A program made the translations under genes and the position numbers. DNA of 64,000 nt from Monomorium pharaonis (lineage: Eukaryota; Arthropoda; Insecta; Hymenoptera; Formicidae): assembly GCF_013373865.1 (NCBI RefSeq), contig NC_050472.1:6691276-6755275 (forward strand). The letters are read 5' to 3'. This document shows positions 1 through 13,900 of this stretch, one piece after another (position 1 is the stretch's first letter; every line of letters begins with the position of its first letter). A model generated the notes under the pieces. That model ran no database searches, was not told the DNA's origin, and saw nothing but the letters and a program-made list of their open reading frames with translations.

Positions 1-378
1 TTTTCCCGGCACTCTGATCCACCTCAGAGGATCGTAAAGATCGGCGAGCCATTGTATACTATTGGCTGTTCTTTCGAGTTTCTCCTTCATAAAATTGACG
101 TCGAGATCCCGATGCTCCTCCTCATTTCCGTCGAACATCTTCAAGTAATTCTTCCAGTCCAACTCTGGGTTATTCTTGCTGAAGGCAATTAAAGACGACT
201 GTTTGCCGGATTCATTCTTCTCCATTGCGTATTCTGTTACGTTAAGGTTTACCGTTTTAGTTTCATTCGAAGCACCATTCTGTAATCTGCTCAGCCTGAG
301 GATGTTTGATTCTTTTTCCGCGATCACTTTGTAAGCGATGCATATGATCACGAGGAGGTAACCAAACAGACGTGCCAT
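1..378 (-). CDS. Secreted protein, N-terminal part (3' end outside window)
   Basis: The minus strand opens with ATG at 378-376 and stays open for 126 codons to the window edge. The first 20 or so residues (MARLFGYLLVIICIAYKVIA) are a clear signal peptide. The mature part is hydrophilic, with two Asn-x-Ser/Thr sites near residues 39 and 46, a potential third at 55, and a region rich in Asp, Glu and Lys. It ends at the edge in ADLYDPLRWIRVPGK. I do not recognise the family. The start is supported by the signal peptide beginning directly at this ATG and by AT-rich, stop-rich sequence upstream (including a T-run at 440-459). No intron is visible in the coding part seen here. Secretion is inferred from the leader only. 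Confidence 0.72.
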   Translation of the reverse strand, partial: MARLFGYLLVIICIAYKVIAEKESNILRLSRLQNGASNETKTVNLNVTEYAMEKNESGKQSSLIAFSKNNPELDWKNYLKMFDGNEEEHRDLDVNFMKEKLERTANSIQWLADLYDPLRWIRVPGK

Positions 379-1441
379 GTCTTCCTTCTGTTTATTATTA
401 AAGAATCCACCACGCAGAATTCACTCGAAATGATCGACTAGATTTTTTTTTTTTTTTTCTAACAGAAGGGAGATCGAGCTCATCGATTTCCGTCGTTAAG
501 GTCCCCAGATCCCGTCATCTTAGCTTTCGATGAATGAATTCCACTTAGGAAGTCACTGCAATGCCGTTGTGTTTACTGAGTGTTTACTCAACCGGATTTA
601 CGAGCATGCCTGAAGAGATACGTGAATGCGGGAAATTCCGATTCAGTGTTCAGAATTCAGGGAATTACGCTTAATCGTGGTGCATAAAGTGCTGATTTTG
701 GCGAACAAGCACGTGTAGATTTGCTACAATTTGCTCCAATGGTTTAGATACACCAATCTCTTAATGCCGTTGATTGTCGTAATCAATAAATGATGATCAA
801 CAGAAATATAGTTGCTATTTTAGTGTTGCGTAGAATATTTATATATTGTTTAGTCAATAAACAACGCATTTGACAAAATGTATTTTTGTCTAAGATTTTA
901 TAATATTTTAATAGTGCAGCAGTTATCTCTGTAAACTTTTATTTCTCTTGAAAAATTTTGATGTTAAAATAATATTCATCAGTCGCGACGTGTTTCACTA
1001 ATTAAGTCTTCGAAAAAGACAACGCGAATCGCACGTGGAGAGTCTATCCGATCTCAGCACTCCGCAATTCGCGTGCACGTTGTTTTCACTGATTAGCGAA
1101 CACACGGAGAAAAACTACAGGAGATTCTCACACAGCAATGAAGAAGGTGCCCGCACATATGACAGACTAAGGATCACGCACTGAATGAAGTGAATAAAGT
1201 CTGCGGCAACGTTCACTCGTGGATAGTGGGTTCCCCTTTCTCTTACGACGCGACGATGTACTTTACCGCCGTAAACGCATTTCCTTCTCCAGGTCGCGAA
1301 AGAAATGTCGTGGCTCAGCCGGTTTTTCCACTGCTCGCTGGAAGACGTGTCAAATCGAATAATCACGCTGAAAACCGAGTCTTGTTGAATTAATTGGAAA
1401 TCTGGTGGGTTCAACCAGAACCTGGTTAAAAATAAATAATG
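379..1441. other. Non-coding stretch upstream of the secreted-protein gene
   Basis: This should hold the 5' UTR and promoter of the minus-strand gene at 1-378. A poly-T run lies at 440-459. Short ORFs on both strands at 1115-1447 overlap each other and look like chance. No motif is strong enough to name a start site. Confidence 0.4.
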
Positions 1442-1631
1442 GAACAATAGTTACTGATCAAAGATTTTGTTAACATCTTATTAATATTAGCATACACCGA
1501 AGAAAAGTTTTGTTGAATTAATTGGAAATCTGGTAGGTTCAACAAGACAGAGTCTTTAAAAAGACTTTTTCAGTGTATGCTAATATTAATAATATGTTAA
1601 CAAAATTTTTGCGCAGTAACTATTGTTCTCA
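1442..1631. repeat. Short foldback element (MITE-like)
   Basis: An inverted repeat with about 70-bp arms: GAACAATAGTTACTG at the left end is mirrored by CAGTAACTATTGTTC at the right, and TTATTAATATTAGCATACAC is matched inside the other arm. In addition, a direct repeat (GTTGAATTAATTGGAAATCT) occurs at about 1383 and 1512, once outside and once inside the hairpin. No target duplication could be fixed. Confidence 0.55.
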
Positions 1632-1960
1632 AGCACAACAAGAATAAAAACTCGTTACTGGATGCTGCGAATATGCATACTTTATTGGCTCTATATAACT
1701 TGAAATTATGTTATCTCGTCCATGGTTTCAAATCGACTCCCCGAATCCTTATATTAAATGTGTTATATTAAATGGCGACAGCGCCGCCAATTAGTACTAT
1801 CTGAGATTATTCAGTCGATAAACCAAACAATGTGTGTATATATATATAAAAATTGTATGTCTATATTGTATGTGGCAAAATTGTATTTCATAAAATCTAT
1901 TACGACAAATTACATTGTGTATGTTTATCGATAATTATAAACTGCAAATTGTAAGTATAT

Positions 1961-2162
1961 ACACTAAAAAAAAAGTAATATATTCAATAAGATATGTTGT
2001 TACGGGCTGCCAACTACAGATATACTTAATACAATAATATGTGCTATTGCAGTATCAATATTATACTTGCATTAATAGCATATATTATTGCATTGAGTAT
2101 TTTATGTAGTTGGCAGCCCGCAATCACATATGTTATTGGCTATATTACTTTTTTTTCTGTGT
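1961..2162. repeat. Palindromic MITE with GGGCTGCCAACTA arms
   Basis: A nearly complete palindrome. Outer ends ACACTAAAAAAAAAGTAATA and its complement enclose CGGGCTGCCAACTACA and its complement, with a TA-rich centre. Related half-copies, including the TGCCAAC box, occur at about 35325-35455 and 48600-48725 at the inner ends of the large inverted arms, so this is a dispersed family. The 68-aa ORF across it is a by-product. Confidence 0.6.
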
Positions 2163-5100
2163 ATGATTTCATTGTCATTATAAGTAGAAAATTTGTTTTC
2201 TTAGCAAAGCTGTGTGTTGTACAAACTGTGTATGAAGTATGTTAACACAAATTTAGTTTTGTTATAAAAAATTAAAATTTTTTATAACAAAACTAAAAAG
2301 TAAGATATTGAAATTTAAAAATACATTTTATAGAAAATGAATAATATATTTATGATTTCTAAATAATTAAATTGTGGCATTATTTTAGCAAAAATTTATG
2401 AGAAACATTTTACTTAATTTAATATAGTTAAAAATATATTTTTTTAACTAGAATAATCAATTAATATATTATAATAAAATTCTTGAATGTTAATTATTTT
2501 CTCGCTAGTATGTATATGTATAATATATTATTTTATATTATATTTTATTAAAATATATAGAGAGAAATATTTAAGATAATTCTTTGAATTTGTAATCAAA
2601 TTTCAAACGAAAGCAATATTTTATACTCGTAATGTCGTCGTAATTTCTCGGAAGAGTTCATCCATATTTTCAGATACGCTCCATTTCTGATTATTAATCG
2701 ACTGTTCGCGGTAATGACAAAGGACGGCTTTATATAATTGCAATAATGTGACGAATTACTATGAAACATTACGTTTAGAGATTGCTAATATAAATGATAA
2801 ATTTTTTTACAAAAATTTTGATTGTTCTGTATGTACAGCGTGTAACAACTTTTATTTATAGAGCAGACGTTATATGTGAGAATAAAAAATATGAGGGATG
2901 CAATACTGTTTCATATTAAAAATGTATAAAATAAAGATTAGCTTGTTTAAAAAAAATCTAAGCAATGATTTATACTATAAAGATACAGAGTGTTAAATAC
3001 ATAATTAAAATAAATTTTTTTAATGCAAGACTGAAAAATACATTTTTTAAATGCATATTTTAAATAAGTTAAAAATGGATATATACATGTATATATTTAA
3101 AAAAATATTTTGAAATTTAATGTTAAAAATGTATATTTTAAGTAGACTAAAAAGAAATTTACGCAAGTAATTAATTCCAAATTATAATTTGAGTATAATC
3201 AATGTAATTTCACATATATGTCTTATAAGATCTGAAGTAGTATTAGTATTTCTTTACGCTCTAATAAAATTTATATAAAATTATTAATAATAAATATTAT
3301 TACTAGTCTGCAAAATTTATATTAAAAATCGGTTTACTTTATTTTTATATAGCAATAGCATTTATGAAATGCTACATAAAAAATAACCATACAATTTCAA
3401 AACTAAACATTACATAAATATTACGAAATAAATTACGTTTATAAATACTCAAATATATTTATGATGCTTACACTAAAAAACACACAAGTATTTTAAAATA
3501 GCTCTGTGTATCAATATTATGTGTTATAGTCATGTATTTAAAAAATTATATATTATAAAATATGAATACAAAGAATAATAATTTTATGAAAAAGTAGATT
3601 AAAAAATTTACTACTGATTTATAAGAATGTTTTATTTTTTTTGTAAAAAAATGCAATTTAACAATATTTTATGTTTTATGTTATATATGATACTGATTTT
3701 TTATTAAATTAAGTGAGAAATTAAGTCAAAAACAAAATATAATTATTCTCATCTATTATTTATCAAAACAAACGCTCAAAAGCACTAAAGTTTTAATTAA
3801 TGTATTTTATTATAATACGTTCTAGTTGACAGAACTATATAATACAAGTGTCTCTTTCAGAAAATGTTTATGCCAGACTATTCTTGTTATGTAAATATGT
3901 AAATCGGATGAATGATAATTAGTAAAAGGATCATATGGATTTCATTTCTGAGGCATGCGGTGGCTTAAAAGCCATTTACGTTACAATGCAAATATCCGTT
4001 CTCGCTCGTTAACCTATTGTATAGAGGACCTATTGCATTTGAATGGTTCCATTATAATTATTCCAATAATGATTCAATAGTATTATTAATGGTATTAATA
4101 ATACTAATTGCTTATTACATTTTGAGAGTCGTACGTGTATATTTATTTCCAGCGAGTAGATGTAATAACAGTGATTTTCGTTATTAGACACGTACTATGC
4201 ACCAAAGCCCAAATCATTTATTATTGAGTTTAATAACAAGCAATATATATTTGATAAGCCAAGTGATTTTATTCATAAATATACAAGTAAATGTGGAAAT
4301 TCAGAAAATCCCTTTTCAATTTTACGAAGATAAAAAGATTCAACAGTCTTATCAGCGATAGGTTCGCGCTTATCCGCGGCTCACAGGGAGGGTCGGTTTC
4401 TGTGTCGCCTGAAATAATAAAGTAAGCAGAGGTGATATGGGATGATTGATCTCGGTTGAGATTGGCAGCGAATAAGAGATCGTGTCGAGTGAGGGCGGAA
4501 ATCGACGAGGCGGACATTCTTCCAGATAGCATGGCCTGGAAAACGGTGAAAAGAGGAGGGGACCCGAGAGGGAGTTTTCGGAGGGAATTTTCCTCCTGAG
4601 AGGCATTTGGCTTACTCGGCTGTAAACAGGAGAAATATGAGTCTTCTGTCCGAAAGCAAGTGTAAGCTTTTTCTCACTGACGACGACACGTCACAACGAC
4701 AATACGGCGACGAGGACAACGACGACGGAGATGTCACTTTTGTATATGGACGACGTGGCATTCGGAGGTTTTCCTTTTTTTTTTTGTTTAATATAGAAGG
4801 TTGAAACTTCGTAATCGCCTCTATTTTTGTTTGCACATACAGAATTTTTATTGCGCTACAAATTGAGATATATACCAGAGAGATTAACCGCAGAACCCCG
4901 GCTCTCCACGAGCTTTCCCTGTACATTTATACTTTTTATCTTTCCGTATTGTATAGCGACGGGAGTTATCGAGGATCTAGGTCCTTGTCTCGGATCCAGC
5001 GATGCGTAAAAATGCATGACGGCACTTGACAAATCGATTTTCGCATAAACGGATGTTCTTCCGGTCGTTTTTCCAATTCAGAGAGAGGGATCTACCCTCG

Positions 5101-5479
5101 TCAACTATCTCTTATTATAGTAAGCAACTCGGTTCTCGGAAAATGCAATGACCTAACAACGTTTCGCAATAATGCGCCAAGAGAGTTTTTACAGAAAATA
5201 TTATCCCGACGTATGCAGACGGGAAAATGAGATTCGAAAATACTTTTAATGCCTTTTATTACGTGTCGTGCCGCACATGTTACTTAATATCTCTCTAATT
5301 CCGTAAACTTATAGCGAACGTTTCCTATTTCGTTAAATATATTACGAGAATACTCAAGTAAGAAGGAAGTAATAATAGCACATGGGTATATACCAAGCGA
5401 ATCCCGGATCTTCGGCGAAAATTGAGTAATCGAATCGTATGCAGCGTTTTCACTTTTATTTAATGTTTACATAAGGTCA
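2163..5479. other. AT-rich intergenic DNA, then mixed-composition tract
   Basis: 2163-4260 is very AT-rich, with no coding signal on either strand. From about 4300 to 5100 GC rises, and overlapping short ORFs appear on both strands (65-104 codons), including an Asp-rich one at 4607-4804. None has a recognisable motif or splice pattern. I see nothing definite. Confidence 0.4.
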
Positions 5480-5893
5480 ATGCACGTAAATTTGTTACAA
5501 ACAACTTTCAGTGACTCTCACCGCGGTGCGGTGTCCATTACGCGTTCTCGGTCACCGATAGTTTTCAAAGTTTCTCCCAAATTTCCCAAACCGTTCCTCT
5601 TCATCATCGTGCTCTGTACCGTTCTCATCTCCTTCGCCTTTCTCGGAAACAACGTCTGGTGGAGATCCGGTTGTGGCTTATGCAACCGAGCTTTCTACGT
5701 GAATCGACCGCGTGCACGCGCGGTTCCGAACCAGTCCTTGGCCAGGAAGCGGGAGATCGGTTTCGAATCTTTGCTCTTGTTTTCGATGCGTCGCGAAAGT
5801 ATTCGTATTACGTGTGCCGGCGTTGAATCTTTCGCTTTCGAGTTCGCACAACACCAATGCCCTCGGCACTTTATAACCAGTGGTTATCATTAA
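5480..5893 (+). CDS. Candidate small ORF, 137 codons, unrecognised
   Basis: The longest single open frame in the first 10 kb. It has a hydrophobic stretch (FLFIIVLCTVLISFAFLG, about residues 39-56) that could be one membrane segment, followed by an Arg-rich C-terminal half. No family is recognised. A 70-codon ORF lies opposite it, as expected where GC-rich sequence lacks stops by chance. There is no support from splice sites, repeats or neighbours. It could equally be part of a 5' UTR or promoter. I list it only because of its length and hydrophobic segment. Confidence 0.15.
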   Translation: MHVNLLQTTFSDSHRGAVSITRSRSPIVFKVSPKFPKPFLFIIVLCTVLISFAFLGNNVWWRSGCGLCNRAFYVNRPRARAVPNQSLARKREIGFESLLLFSMRRESIRITCAGVESFAFEFAQHQCPRHFITSGYH

Positions 5894-7571
5894 GATTACA
5901 TGGTGATTTGGAAACGTCGGCCCGTTAACTTTAACTTTCCGAACGGTTGCGGAAGATTGCAGAAAAAGAACTTGTTTGCTTCAGCTTGCATGCCAGAAAG
6001 AGACTTGGTTTACAATAAATGAAACTTTACAATATAAAACGCATTCATCTGTTCTTTGAACTTACTATTTAAAATTTAAACTCGGTCCTCAATCATCTTC
6101 TCTTATTTTTCAACCTACTTAACAGTCCATTAACGACTAGACTATTTACTATCTACTTTATTATCACGGTATCATAATATTACATAATTCTTGTTCTACA
6201 AATTTTCTCCTTATCTCTCTCTGTTTACCATTTATCAAACTAATCTTTTGGTCTATAACATTCTTCTAGCTATCCTTATTATCGATTATATGGATTATAT
6301 TTATATATTAAAAATGATATAGGTAACAAAAAAAAAAAAACATTGGCATTAAAATGTACATGAGAAATAACAGCGTTGCTATATGATCTTTTTTCAAAAG
6401 AATTTCTTCAAAGAAAGAAAGGACCATGTTTTCATGAAAAGGAGTTTTCTTAGCGACACATATATTTAATGTTTCTTGGGCAAAGTAATAATAACGTTGT
6501 AAATAAAGGCTTGCGAAATATATGACGGCCGTAATTTTGGATAGCTGCGAATAGGAGGAGCACTATATATCAAACAGAATCTACGACAAATCTAAAATAA
6601 ATGGCCTTTGGAGGGTATCACGCTATATTTAGATAAACATACATATTTATTGATTACAAGGTCGACAACTCCCCTTTTAAGAACGATAGCCACGTGTCAT
6701 GCTTAATTAAACCGCCTAAGTATCGGAAAATAAATTATTTATCTGAAAAATTACAAAACTAATTTAGCTTTTGCTAAGCACTTACGTCTTGAAGGTTTGA
6801 TAGAATTTTATTTCGATTTTGATTCGATACGTATGTAAAAATCGACTCGTTAAGTGTTGTCACGCATATTTACGTGCGATCTAGATAGAAGCTTAGGTCT
6901 GACATAATCAATTCTACAGAGAAAATAATTACAAAAAGCTTCATAATTATTTATAGTGTTCTAAGTCAGTGCAAATGGAAGAGAATGTTTAGCAAATCGG
7001 TCATATGTTAGTAGAAGTGTTACGTGCTAACGATGCGGAACGCACGTGGGGTATGTCAGCCTTCACATGCGGAAGTGAAAGTCGATATATCGCGGGATAA
7101 GCTTTCCTCGTTGATTCTCCCAAGCTGGCGTCTTCAGTAAGATTTTCTTTTGACCGACTCGACGAAAGACTTTGTATCTGCAGTCGGTGAAGCGATTTTC
7201 CTCCTAAACGCCATTCCTGTTTGTCGATACCACGCACGCAAATTGTAAAGAATTTCTTGAAAATATTTTGATATTAATTTCTTCTTGCATTTGCAAAATA
7301 TTTGTCAACATTTGTAGTAAATTATTATTATACAGCACAATTAAATTGTTAGTGATTTATTATATTTTATTTATAATTGTTGCTCCAAGTTTGTGAGAAA
7401 ATTTTTAATTCCGTTAACAAATATTTTACGTATACGTGTATATTTATCTATCAATTGTTTTTACATATTAAAAATGTGCCGCAATAATAATTCATTACAA
7501 TTTTAAAAAGATATTCTATAATTAGAATTCTAACAGTATACTTCTACACTTTTTACCAAGTCGATCCCCAA
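5894..7571. other. Intergenic DNA upstream of tRNA-Leu
   Basis: AT-rich, no gene seen. A minus-strand 78-codon ORF (7001-7237) has no recognisable motif. Its 3' neighbourhood (around 7175-7230, GCAGTCGGTGAAGC ... CCTGTTTGTCG) weakly resembles 17098-17145 on the other side of the receptor gene. Confidence 0.35.
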
Positions 7572-7655
7572 GTCAGGATGGCCGAGCGGTCTAAGGCGCT
7601 GCGTTCAGGTCGCAGTCCACTTCTGTGGGCGTGGGTTCGAATCCCACTTCTGACA
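7572..7655 (+). tRNA. tRNA-Leu (anticodon CAG)
   Basis: A complete class II tRNA of 84 nt including the discriminator A. The acceptor stem GTCAGGA pairs with TTCTGAC (one G-T). The D arm contains GGCCGAGCGGTCTAAGGC. The anticodon stem CTGCG/CGCAG encloses loop TTCAGGT with anticodon CAG. There is a long variable arm (TCCACTTCTGTGGGC), as in leucine tRNAs, and T arm GTGGG-TTCGAAT-CCCAC. No intron. A run of T directly downstream (from 7658) fits a Pol III terminator. It reads CUG codons. It stands alone, about 270 bp from the 3' end of the receptor gene on the other strand. Confidence 0.96.
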
Positions 7656-7927
7656 AATTTTTTTTTTAATGCTACGAAACGTGGAAAACAATAATTGTTC
7701 TGCAAATATTATTTGCAATAATAAAATTCAGATTACTTTTAATAATTTACGGATAAATGAAAATTTTTTTCCCAATAGTTCTGTCAATAAAATAAATTCA
7801 TAATCTAATGTTTATACATTTATTATCGCTTAGTTTTACAATTCATGGTACAAGTGTTCTCGTGCAATTTTATATTTTGTATCATTTTAAAACTTTTTAT
7901 AGTTTATTTCAATTTCCTTGACAGTAA

Positions 7928-10900
7928 TTAATTAATCTTACGATCATTGTCGCCGTTGTGGTCTTTATCGAATTTATCAAGCATATCGAGACGTAGGAAA
8001 GAGCCAGCGACAGATCGAGCCGTGGATGCAGCTCTGTCAAGTCTCTCCGTGGAGCTTGCACTGTTGTTGCCGCTCTTGGACATTTTAACTGGTTTCGTTA
8101 TTGCGAAAATGTTCACGGCGAATTTCAACTCTGCAATTAGCGCTTCCCGTGGCGTGATCTGTTCGAAAAGCAGTAATTAAATTTGTCTTAAGTATATCGC
8201 AGTAATGATATGTAACTGGCATATTACATTTAAATAAGGTATAAATAAGAAAGAGTATTAAAATATACGTGTTATACATTGTTTTTGTCGTTTAATCCAC
8301 GATTTCAAAAAAAGAAAATTAAAATTTTTATATTACGTTGATATTTTCTATGAACAATTTTGTTTGTTAGAAGAAACCAAATTAATTAATTTTATTTATA
8401 ATATTTATTATAAAGTTAAAAAAGATAAACGAGGTAAAATAAAAGATTTACCTTCTCTCTCACAGCAACTTTGCGTATATTCCATAAAAATTCGCAAATT
8501 GCAATAATGAGCGAAGCGCCGCAACCCATCATTAAAACGAGGAACACACCACTGACACTTGGTAACCCTAATTCCCCAGCTGAAGCAGCATTTTTATCCG
8601 CTTCATCCTTTGCGCACAATCCTCCACCCTTTTTTACCCACCATTTTTGTTTTAATTCCAACAACCTGCCTTTTTCTGATAGCGCCAGGATCGCATTGTT
8701 AATCTTTGTTCTGTATGGAGAATCTGCGAAAGATACAGGAAAAACGGTTTATATAAAGATAAAGAAATGGATAAATATATTAGATACTCATATATGAATC
8801 CTAATATTATTACTGCGCGGCATAGCGATGCCATAGCCTTTGTTGTCGATGAGTCCGCCAATTTTCATTATTTCGCACCTGCGTTCCATTTCGTATTCAA
8901 TGGTTGTAGATTCCATTAGAAAGGCATATAGTCGTTTACCGTTGATAACTCGTTCAATACCTGGAACCACATTACGTAGCGAGTCAGTATATTTGAGGAA
9001 TAGAACTCGAAGAGGAAAGATTTTATTTTTTTTCAAATACTTAATGTGTGTAACGTTTTTCTTTTTAGATAAACTTTTTATGTTTTTTTTTACATGTGCA
9101 TGTTTGATTTTGGAATTACTCACCTTCGGTATTACTTCGGGTATATACTTCCGATCTCCACTCTTGCATCATAGCATACATTTTTTTATACGTCGAGTAA
9201 TTTGAATTCTGAGATTAGATTAAACAATATTGAATTATGCCTATAGATATTTATTTAACGAATAAATGTTTTATAAATAAACTGCTAATATACTTTAAAA
9301 AATGTTACTGTCGAACCACCTTCCATTGCGCCGTATTTGATTTTTGTTTGTTTCGCGAGATCTTCAACATTATTAATAGGCGCATCCATTTTGCCCACAG
9401 TGAGAAAAGCGGCGAGATTCGCTGTATACGAACTAATCATGATCAAGGTGAAAAACCACCACATGCTGGTGAGCATTCGAATAGAAGGAGCTCTGAAAAT
9501 GTTTTTATTATTTTATAGAATTTTATATATTAGTTTAGAACGTAGAAAGAGTATCGAATCTGATTATATCTGATAATTAGTTAATAGTAAAGTAGATACG
9601 TTCTACTTGGAAGTCACTTGCAAGAAAAATATTACTGCATATTTAAAATACATAAAATATATTTAAAATTACGCTAGTTGAAATAATTACTGGGAATCAT
9701 AAATTAACTGAAAATAACATAAATATTATACACGTATTTAGACCTCTCTATTATCAACGTAAATTACTTTTAATTTTGGTTTAAATTAGTTTTTATTTTT
9801 TTCTAATTTTTGGAAATAGAATAAGATGGAAATAGAACAAGTAAATTAAAGTTAATTTACGTTGATAGAAATGAATTAGAATGACATTAAAATAATTCTT
9901 GGTTAAAAAATATAAGAAATATTATTCTTTTAATATTTAAAATGTTAATAAAATTTGTTAATAATAACAGCACAAAATAGTAAAACTTACTTTGGCAGTA
10001 TATCTGAACCTTGTTGCATAAGAGAACCAATAGTGAGCCATAAGGAATTTTTTAAATTAAAATTGTTTTCAAGTTCGTCAGGTTCGGCATTGCATGGATG
10101 CGGATTGTCCCACTCACCAGGTGCCATTCTTTACAGATAGAATTAAAAATTTCCGAAATTATTTTCGGCAATTATTTTCTTTATTACTAAGCATTTTAGC
10201 ATTAATTTGCAGGATAATAGAATAATCTTTTTATTGCGTTTATATATTTTTATTAAAATTGTAGTTACATGTTGTTTAAAAAATCTTACCTTGCCTGAAG
10301 AAATAACATTATCGATACGGCGAGGTAAGCGGTAGCCATGTAAATCCAAACTTGTCTACTAAATGGTTTCAAAAAGGAAAATCGGTCAACTGGTTTGTCT
10401 TCCGGTTTTACGTAAACAATACTGATTCCTTAATAAACATATTAGAATATTATAAATTAATATATAATACAAAATACAATCAGTATATATAATTATTTTT
10501 TTGTCTCCTAAAATTATTTTTTTGTCTTCTAAAATTTTTGACTAAAAATATAATATTTTTAAGATTTATTGTTACCGAGATTCATGAATGGTAGGCTGAA
10601 ATCTACAGCAGTTTTTCGTTCATATGTTATTGTTAAGTCACATATAGCAAAATCGACTTCCTGCAAAAATAATTTTTAAGAAAAAATAAATAACAGATTA
10701 TGGGAAAAAAATTGAATAGATGTATTTTTATTTATTTTTATGATAAGTAGAATTTGATAAATTAAAAATAATAAATACATAATTGATTTTTAGTAGATTG
10801 CAGATTTTTAATCAAAGATGGATTTTTATGCTTTTTAGAATTATTAATTTGTATAAATTTATTGGAGACTTAATTGCTTTACATATTTTTGTTAATATAT

Positions 10901-13900
10901 TTTTATAAAAAGATTTTTCTATATTAGTTGATGAAGAAAGATGATGGAAATAAATTTAGAATAAATTTCCGTTTATGTAGAGTGTTTACAAACGCATATT
11001 TAAAATTAAAATTTTATTTTAATTTTAAAATTTTAATTTTATTTTAACTTTATAAATATAAAATAACGTTCAGAGATAAAAATCATTTTAATTTAGAAAA
11101 AATTAAAAAGTTAACGTTAATGTGTGTTTTATACATTAACGTTTTATACATTAACTAAGTTAAAGTTAAAAATTAACTTGTTTATAATTAAATTAAAAGT
11201 TAGATTAACTTTTACTTAATTTATTTATTAAGTCATTAGTTACTATTTAGCATAGATTAATTATACCTTGTCCATAACGCGTTTGATTAGACCGTTCCAG
11301 GATTTTTTTTTTTCATCATATTTTCCGTGTTGTCCGTCGGGCACGATTTCGAATTCATATTCGAAATCTGCCTGTTTTGCGATCTCCTCGATTAAATCAA
11401 TACAGTATCCTTCGTAATATTTTTGACCGATTAACTGTCCGCGTATTTCACCGAACACTTCCATCACATACGGAGCACCCTGAATTGGATAAAGTTATCA
11501 TATGCCTTCATAAATATTTAAGTAATTTATTATGAGTTTGAATTGAGAAAAAAGTTATCATGTAATTGTTTTCATAAATATAATAGCAAATTGTGTTAAT
11601 ATTTTGCCATTATTTTTGTATGAAAAATTAAATCATGTAACAAATAAATGAAGAATTTTTTATACACTTTGATTTGCAATGTAATAGTTTAATAGTTAAA
11701 TTATGTAATAGTTAATTAATGTGTTAAATAGTGATACGAACTGTTTTAAGACTAATCTTAAATTTCCTGTTTTTCATAGTTTCGGAATAAAAACTGTCTT
11801 GCTCTTTTTCAGTGCTTAAAGGTTGCAGGCCGTTAGAGTTCCAAATTCCCGTTGGTGACGGACCAAAATGTTGAAAGCTTAGAACATATATATTGAAATC
11901 TTGTCGACGACCATATTCATCAATCTCCATAGCGCCCGTTATTTTTCCTGTGTTCGAAATCTGTGAAAACAAAAATTTTCTTCTGTATTTTGTTAAAAAT
12001 AAATAATTAGTATAATTGGTATTAAAAAATAATACTTAAGATATATTTGACTAAGATATATATTTACATAATAAACATTCGCGTTAAAATTTGTTATATT
12101 AATTACATCCAATAGATTTAATTTAGCGTTGTGTCAAATAATTTTGGATATATAGACGATTATTTACACACACGCATGCATCGTTTTTTTTTTAAATATT
12201 TAAGATCGTCTAAGCACTGTCTTCAAGATCAATCAATTACAGAGCCCTATTAGTATCTAGAAGACATATAAAATAATCCTGAAATAGAATCGATTATGAA
12301 TACGAATCATAGTTTTGTTTATAAGTGCATACAAAGTTTTTAGGTAAGAAACTTTCTATCAATTTTTATTGGTTCTCAATCAAATTAACCATTCTGTGTG
12401 TTTTAAGGCTTAAATCAAATTGCTATTTTTATTATCTAATTGTAAGATAAAGGGGATAAATGTTTACCTCTCTCATAATGCTGATAATATCAGGTCCTGC
12501 TTGATACTTTTTAATACTTTTGGTACAAGAAAGTGGTACAGGATCAATAGATATATTTTCATCATCAATATTTCTCGCATTCAAGGTTTCCATGGCTTTA
12601 TATAGCAGAAATACTGCGTCATAAAGGACTGTTAAATCAGTCCCGTTTAGCTATATTAAAATTGCGAATAGTTAGACTAATCAATTTAAGCATTTAATTC
12701 GATTTTTTTATTTTTAATATCAAACATGTAATTTAGTATAAAATGTCAAAACATTAATACTTTTTTATCTTAATGGTAGAAGTAATATTTGTTTTTTATT
12801 GTAATATTTTTCTGGACAGCATTGTTTGCTATAATTGAAACGATTTTATTTGTGTTTGTTCGCGTTTGTTTGTTTAATTCGGTTTGATGTAAGAGTAATA
12901 CTTAAATATGCGATGAGATAATGATCAACTTTTGCAATTATATTATAACCAATATTGTGCTTGCCAATTAAAAACTTTTCTCTACTGCTGATAATTAAAA
13001 AATTTTCAATTAAATACCAAATCAGTTCCGTACTCGTCCTCTATCTTCTCTCTCAAGCTAAGCCCGGTGATATTGACGGTACTTAGATTTCGCAGCTCAA
13101 GAATAGGTAGTTTGGATGAATCCTGTGATATCAATGGAAAACTGATTTTAGAAATTGATCATGTTATTTGTTTTAATAATAATATATAACATTTTGCTTT
13201 ATTTGTTTAATTTTTTTGGATATTCAATAGTAGTTATTAAAATTTTAGTATCTTTAAACAACAATCTATTTATATCTGTGAAATATGTGTTCAAGATGAC
13301 TATTTTATCAGGATTAAACAAGTGACATACCAAATATGTAATGACGAAGTAAGAATAGTCTGATAGCAGTTTGACTTTTTTTGCATCATAAAGAACTTTC
13401 ATGATATTTTTTGGTTCAACATCAATAATTACATTGTACAATCCCAAATGTTGTATCTCTTTGAGCATTGGGCGGTAATCTGATCCTTCCAATTGTCGTG
13501 CCATATGTGTAACCGGATTATCTCTATCTCCTTTTAGTGTCAAAGTCTTTTGAAGACGTGACAGTCCATCATCATTTTCATAAATTACTACAAAGTTGTG
13601 CCATCTCATTGTACTGATGATGTTTTCAACAATGTCGGCGATAGCCTGTAACAATTTTGCAAAAAATAGCTCTATTTTTAACTGCAATATCAAAATTGAT
13701 TTAACTTTTAAAAATTGCAGAATATTGAGATATTTTTGGCAACAAATTCTTTACAATATTTTTTATTATAATAGATTATAATACATGCTTGTTAGCATTA
13801 ATATTATTGATTGATTATCATTTTTATATTGTGACATTTTGATTTAATTTTGAGAACTGCATTTTAAAATCGAAAGTAATGGCACGCAGTTTCGAAGAAC

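Noticed and set aside
7001..7237. 78-codon minus-strand ORF
   Set aside because: No motif or splice context; only a weak resemblance to 17098-17145, insufficient for a call.
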